From an uncultured Butyricicoccus sp. (GTDB lineage: Bacteria; Bacillota; Clostridia; Oscillospirales; Butyricicoccaceae), in assembly GCA_900544475.1 (NCBI GenBank), contig UQVU01000098.1:1-6768 (forward strand): a stretch of DNA of 6,768 nt. The letters run 5' to 3'. Numbering within the stretch: the first letter of the stretch is position 1; each line of letters starts with the position of its first letter. The notes below the pieces were generated by a model. That model was given only the letters and a program-made list of their open reading frames with translations. It was not told the origin of the DNA and searched no databases. Shown here in pieces: positions 5,266 through 6,768 of the stretch. Position numbers and translations under genes: made by a program.

Positions 5266-6546
5266 TCAAGCGCGCTTTTCCGGGAAAACCATGCCGAGTG
5301 CGAGTCCCAGACACGCCGGAAGCAGCCAGCCGAAGCCGAGAGAGGCGAGCGGAAGCGCGTTCGCGGCGGCGGAAAGCGGCCCGAGCGGCAGGGCGGCGCA
5401 GATGCTCTGCGCGGCGGTAAACGCGATGGCGAGCGGCCAGACCGCGCGTTTTTTCGCGGCAAGCGGGAGAAACGAGAGCGCGATGAGCACGATTGCGATC
5501 GGATAAATCGCGTTCAGCACCGGGGTGGACAGGCGGATGATGCCGGCGAGGCCGAGGTTGGAGATGAGCATGCTCGTCAGCGCGAAGAACGCCGCGACAG
5601 CCGGGTAGGGGATGCGCGGCAGCAGGCCGTGAAAATACTGGCCGACGCACGAAATCAGGCCGACGCAGGTGTTGAAGCAGGCGATAATGAAAATCGCCGC
5701 GAGGAGCACCTGACCGGCCGTGCCGAACAGGCCGTGCGCCAGAGCGGTCAGCGTGTCCGCGCCGGTCGAGCCGCCGGGGAAGGCCGCGCCCGAGAGCGCA
5801 CCGGCGTGGGTGAGCATGGCGTAGACCGCGAGCAGCATCAGACCGGCGACAAAACCGGCGGAAATCGTGCCGCGCTGTACCTCGCGCTCGTCCTCGATGC
5901 CGTGCGTGCGGATGTTGAGCGCGATGACCGCGCCGAAGTTGAGCGCCGCGAGTGTGTCCATGGTCTGGTAGCCGCCGAGAATGCCGGTCAGCGTCGGCAG
6001 GGAAGCGTAGTCGGCGGACGGCGTGCCGTAGTGCGCCGCGACCGGGTGCACCAGACAGCTGACGAACAGCACGAGAATGAGCGCGATGAGCGCCGGGCAG
6101 AGCACGCGCCCGAGGCAGTCGGTCAGCCGTTCGGGGTGGAGCGCGACGACAAACGCCGCCGCGAAGAATACCGCCGAATAGAGCAGCTGATGGCCGTTCC
6201 CCGCGCCGATGAGCGGCGAAAGCATCTGAAACGAGGTGCTCGCCGTGCGCGGAATGGCGAGGCACGGGCCGATGGAGAGGTAGATCAGCAGCGTGAACAC
6301 GAGCGCGAAGCGCGGATGGACGCGCGAGGCAAGCGTCTCCAGACTGCCCGCCCGCGCGACCGCGATAACGCCCACGACCGGCATGCCGATGGCGCTGACC
6401 GCGAAGCCGAGAAACGCCAGCCATGCGTTAGAGCCGGCCTCCGCCCCGAGAAACGGCGGAAAAATCAGGTTTCCCGCGCCGAAAAACATGGAAAACAGAG
6501 TAAAGCCTACGAGAATAAGACTTTTTCCGTGAAGTTTGTTTGACAT
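5266..6546 (-). CDS. brnQ: Branched-chain amino acid carrier (LIVCS family)
   Basis: This is a cation-coupled symporter for leucine, isoleucine and valine in the cytoplasmic membrane. The 426-residue product has about twelve hydrophobic segments. Family hallmarks are the N-terminal LVGFTLFSMFFGAGNLIFPP (residues 12-31), SIGPCLAIPRTASTSF (91-106), the GGYQTMDTLAALNFG segment (191-205), ACFNTCVGLISCVGQYF (289-305) and a C-terminal NAIYPIAIVLI helix. Length is typical and no segment appears lost. The ATG at 6546 is supported by the AAAGGA upstream (about 9 bases away) and by the usual N-terminus. It is a single-gene unit with its own promoter, convergent with the exporter/metallopeptidase pair and ending at the shared terminator. 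Family members are often regulated by branched-chain amino acid supply (CodY or Lrp); I see no T-box leader and no clear CodY box. Confidence 0.95.
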   Translation of the reverse strand: MSNKLHGKSLILVGFTLFSMFFGAGNLIFPPFLGAEAGSNAWLAFLGFAVSAIGMPVVGVIAVARAGSLETLASRVHPRFALVFTLLIYLSIGPCLAIPRTASTSFQMLSPLIGAGNGHQLLYSAVFFAAAFVVALHPERLTDCLGRVLCPALIALILVLFVSCLVHPVAAHYGTPSADYASLPTLTGILGGYQTMDTLAALNFGAVIALNIRTHGIEDEREVQRGTISAGFVAGLMLLAVYAMLTHAGALSGAAFPGGSTGADTLTALAHGLFGTAGQVLLAAIFIIACFNTCVGLISCVGQYFHGLLPRIPYPAVAAFFALTSMLISNLGLAGIIRLSTPVLNAIYPIAIVLIALSFLPLAAKKRAVWPLAIAFTAAQSICAALPLGPLSAAANALPLASLGFGWLLPACLGLALGMVFPEKRA

Positions 6547-6582
6547 AAAAATATCGTCCTTTATCCTTTCAAGCGTTCATAC

Positions 6583-6611
6583 AGTATACCCGAAACAGAC
6601 AGAAAAGTAAA
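6583..6611 (-). promoter_or_regulatory. Predicted sigma-A promoter of brnQ
   Basis: On the minus strand TTTACT (6611-6606) is followed by exactly 17 bases and TATACT (6588-6583, five of six to consensus). Transcription would start near 6576, giving a 5' leader of about 30 bases. That is too short for a riboswitch or T-box, so any control must act at initiation. Confidence 0.65.
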
Positions 6612-6625
6612 GAAAAAGTGCAAAA

Positions 6626-6641
6626 ATGTATAAAAATACAT
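6626..6641. promoter_or_regulatory. Inverted repeat upstream of the brnQ promoter
   Basis: ATGTAT (6626-6631) and ATACAT (6636-6641) form a perfect 6-bp inverted repeat around AAAA, centred about 58 bases upstream of the predicted start. The position suits an activator site or an UP-like element. It is not a recognised CodY or Lrp consensus. The surrounding DNA is A-rich, so chance is possible. Confidence 0.35.
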
Positions 6642-6711
6642 CCCGTTCCACGGATATGCAGAGCGAGATGGAAATATTATCTTCAAAGGGAAAATGCCGG
6701 TTCGGGGAAGC

Positions 6712-6733
6712 GGCGGGGTGAGGGCACCCCGCC
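6712..6733. repeat. Perfect GC-rich palindrome, possible dispersed intergenic repeat
   Basis: GGCGGGGTG (6712-6720) and CACCCCGCC (6725-6733) pair over 9 bp around AGGG. No T run follows on either strand, so it is not a standard terminator. Its form, a GC-rich hairpin flanked by GGGAA- and CTACGGG-type sequence in a gap between genes, resembles the small palindromic repeats scattered through many Clostridia genomes. That identity is inferred, since only one copy is in the window. The rest of 6642-6768 shows no gene I can support. Confidence 0.5.
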
Positions 6734-6768
6734 CTACGGGAGCGGTCGGGAAAAAACATCCATATATC

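Noticed and set aside
5255..6424. Second minus-strand frame within brnQ (389 codons)
   Set aside because: It is the same strand in another frame, with an Arg/Ala/His-rich product and no family features; BrnQ motifs in the main frame are unambiguous.
5011..6543. Long plus-strand open frame opposite brnQ (510 codons)
   Set aside because: It is antisense to a clear BrnQ gene, runs across the shared terminator, and its product is a low-complexity Arg/Glu/Ala-rich chain typical of GC-rich shadow frames.
6577..6759. Possible 60-codon minus-strand gene upstream of brnQ
   Set aside because: It overlaps the GC palindrome and the brnQ promoter, and its product resembles no protein; the start lacks a good ribosome binding site.
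6547..6768. T-box or other amino acid riboswitch upstream of brnQ
   Set aside because: The predicted transcription start leaves only about 30 bases of leader, and no T-box or similar conserved element is visible.

Overview
The window looks like chromosomal DNA of a moderately GC-rich Bacillota, most likely a gut Clostridia of the Oscillospiraceae/Butyricicoccaceae kind. The reasons are strong GGAGG-type ribosome binding sites, a CcpA-type TGnAArCGnTTnCA operator, a Gram-positive style lipoprotein sugar receptor, a BrnQ carrier, and GC-rich coding sequence with short AT-rich intergenic promoters. The genus is a guess; nothing in the window identifies it.

Left part (1-3490), minus strand. Read in transcription order there is a LacI-family repressor (3342-2350), a MalG-type ABC sugar permease (2307-1468) and a sugar-binding lipoprotein (1397-147). 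They are co-directional, with gaps of 42 and 70 bases, and probably form one operon read from an extended -10 promoter at 3479-3451. The repressor should sense a sugar or sugar derivative and control its own operon. A perfect CcpA/LacI-type operator lies in the leader, embedded in a larger inverted repeat. The importer is incomplete here: no MalF-type partner permease, no ATPase and no catabolic enzyme are visible. The 146 bases after the lipoprotein gene hold several consecutive hairpins but no classical terminator with a T run.

Middle (3343-3812). This is an AT-rich divergent regulatory region of about 470 bases without a credible gene. It carries two full-consensus operators (3376-3389 and 3620-3633), two weaker half-like sites, a minus-strand promoter for the sugar operon, and a plus-strand promoter with a GC-rich leader for the next gene.

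Right part (3813-5249), plus strand. A ten-helix EamA/DMT-family exporter-like membrane protein overlaps by four bases (ATGA) with a YgjP/WDXG-type zinc metallopeptidase, so the two are translationally coupled. They end at a strong stem-loop at 5205-5249 that has a T run on both strands. It also serves the convergent brnQ gene.

Right end (5266-6768), minus strand. brnQ encodes a branched-chain amino acid carrier. It has a good sigma-A promoter (6611-6583), a 6-bp inverted repeat upstream of it, and a GC-rich perfect palindrome at 6712-6733 that looks like a dispersed intergenic element.

All six protein genes belong to known families. I see no phage, transposon, CRISPR, toxin-antitoxin or defence module, and no clear new system. 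The most interesting points are regulatory architecture and the missing importer parts.
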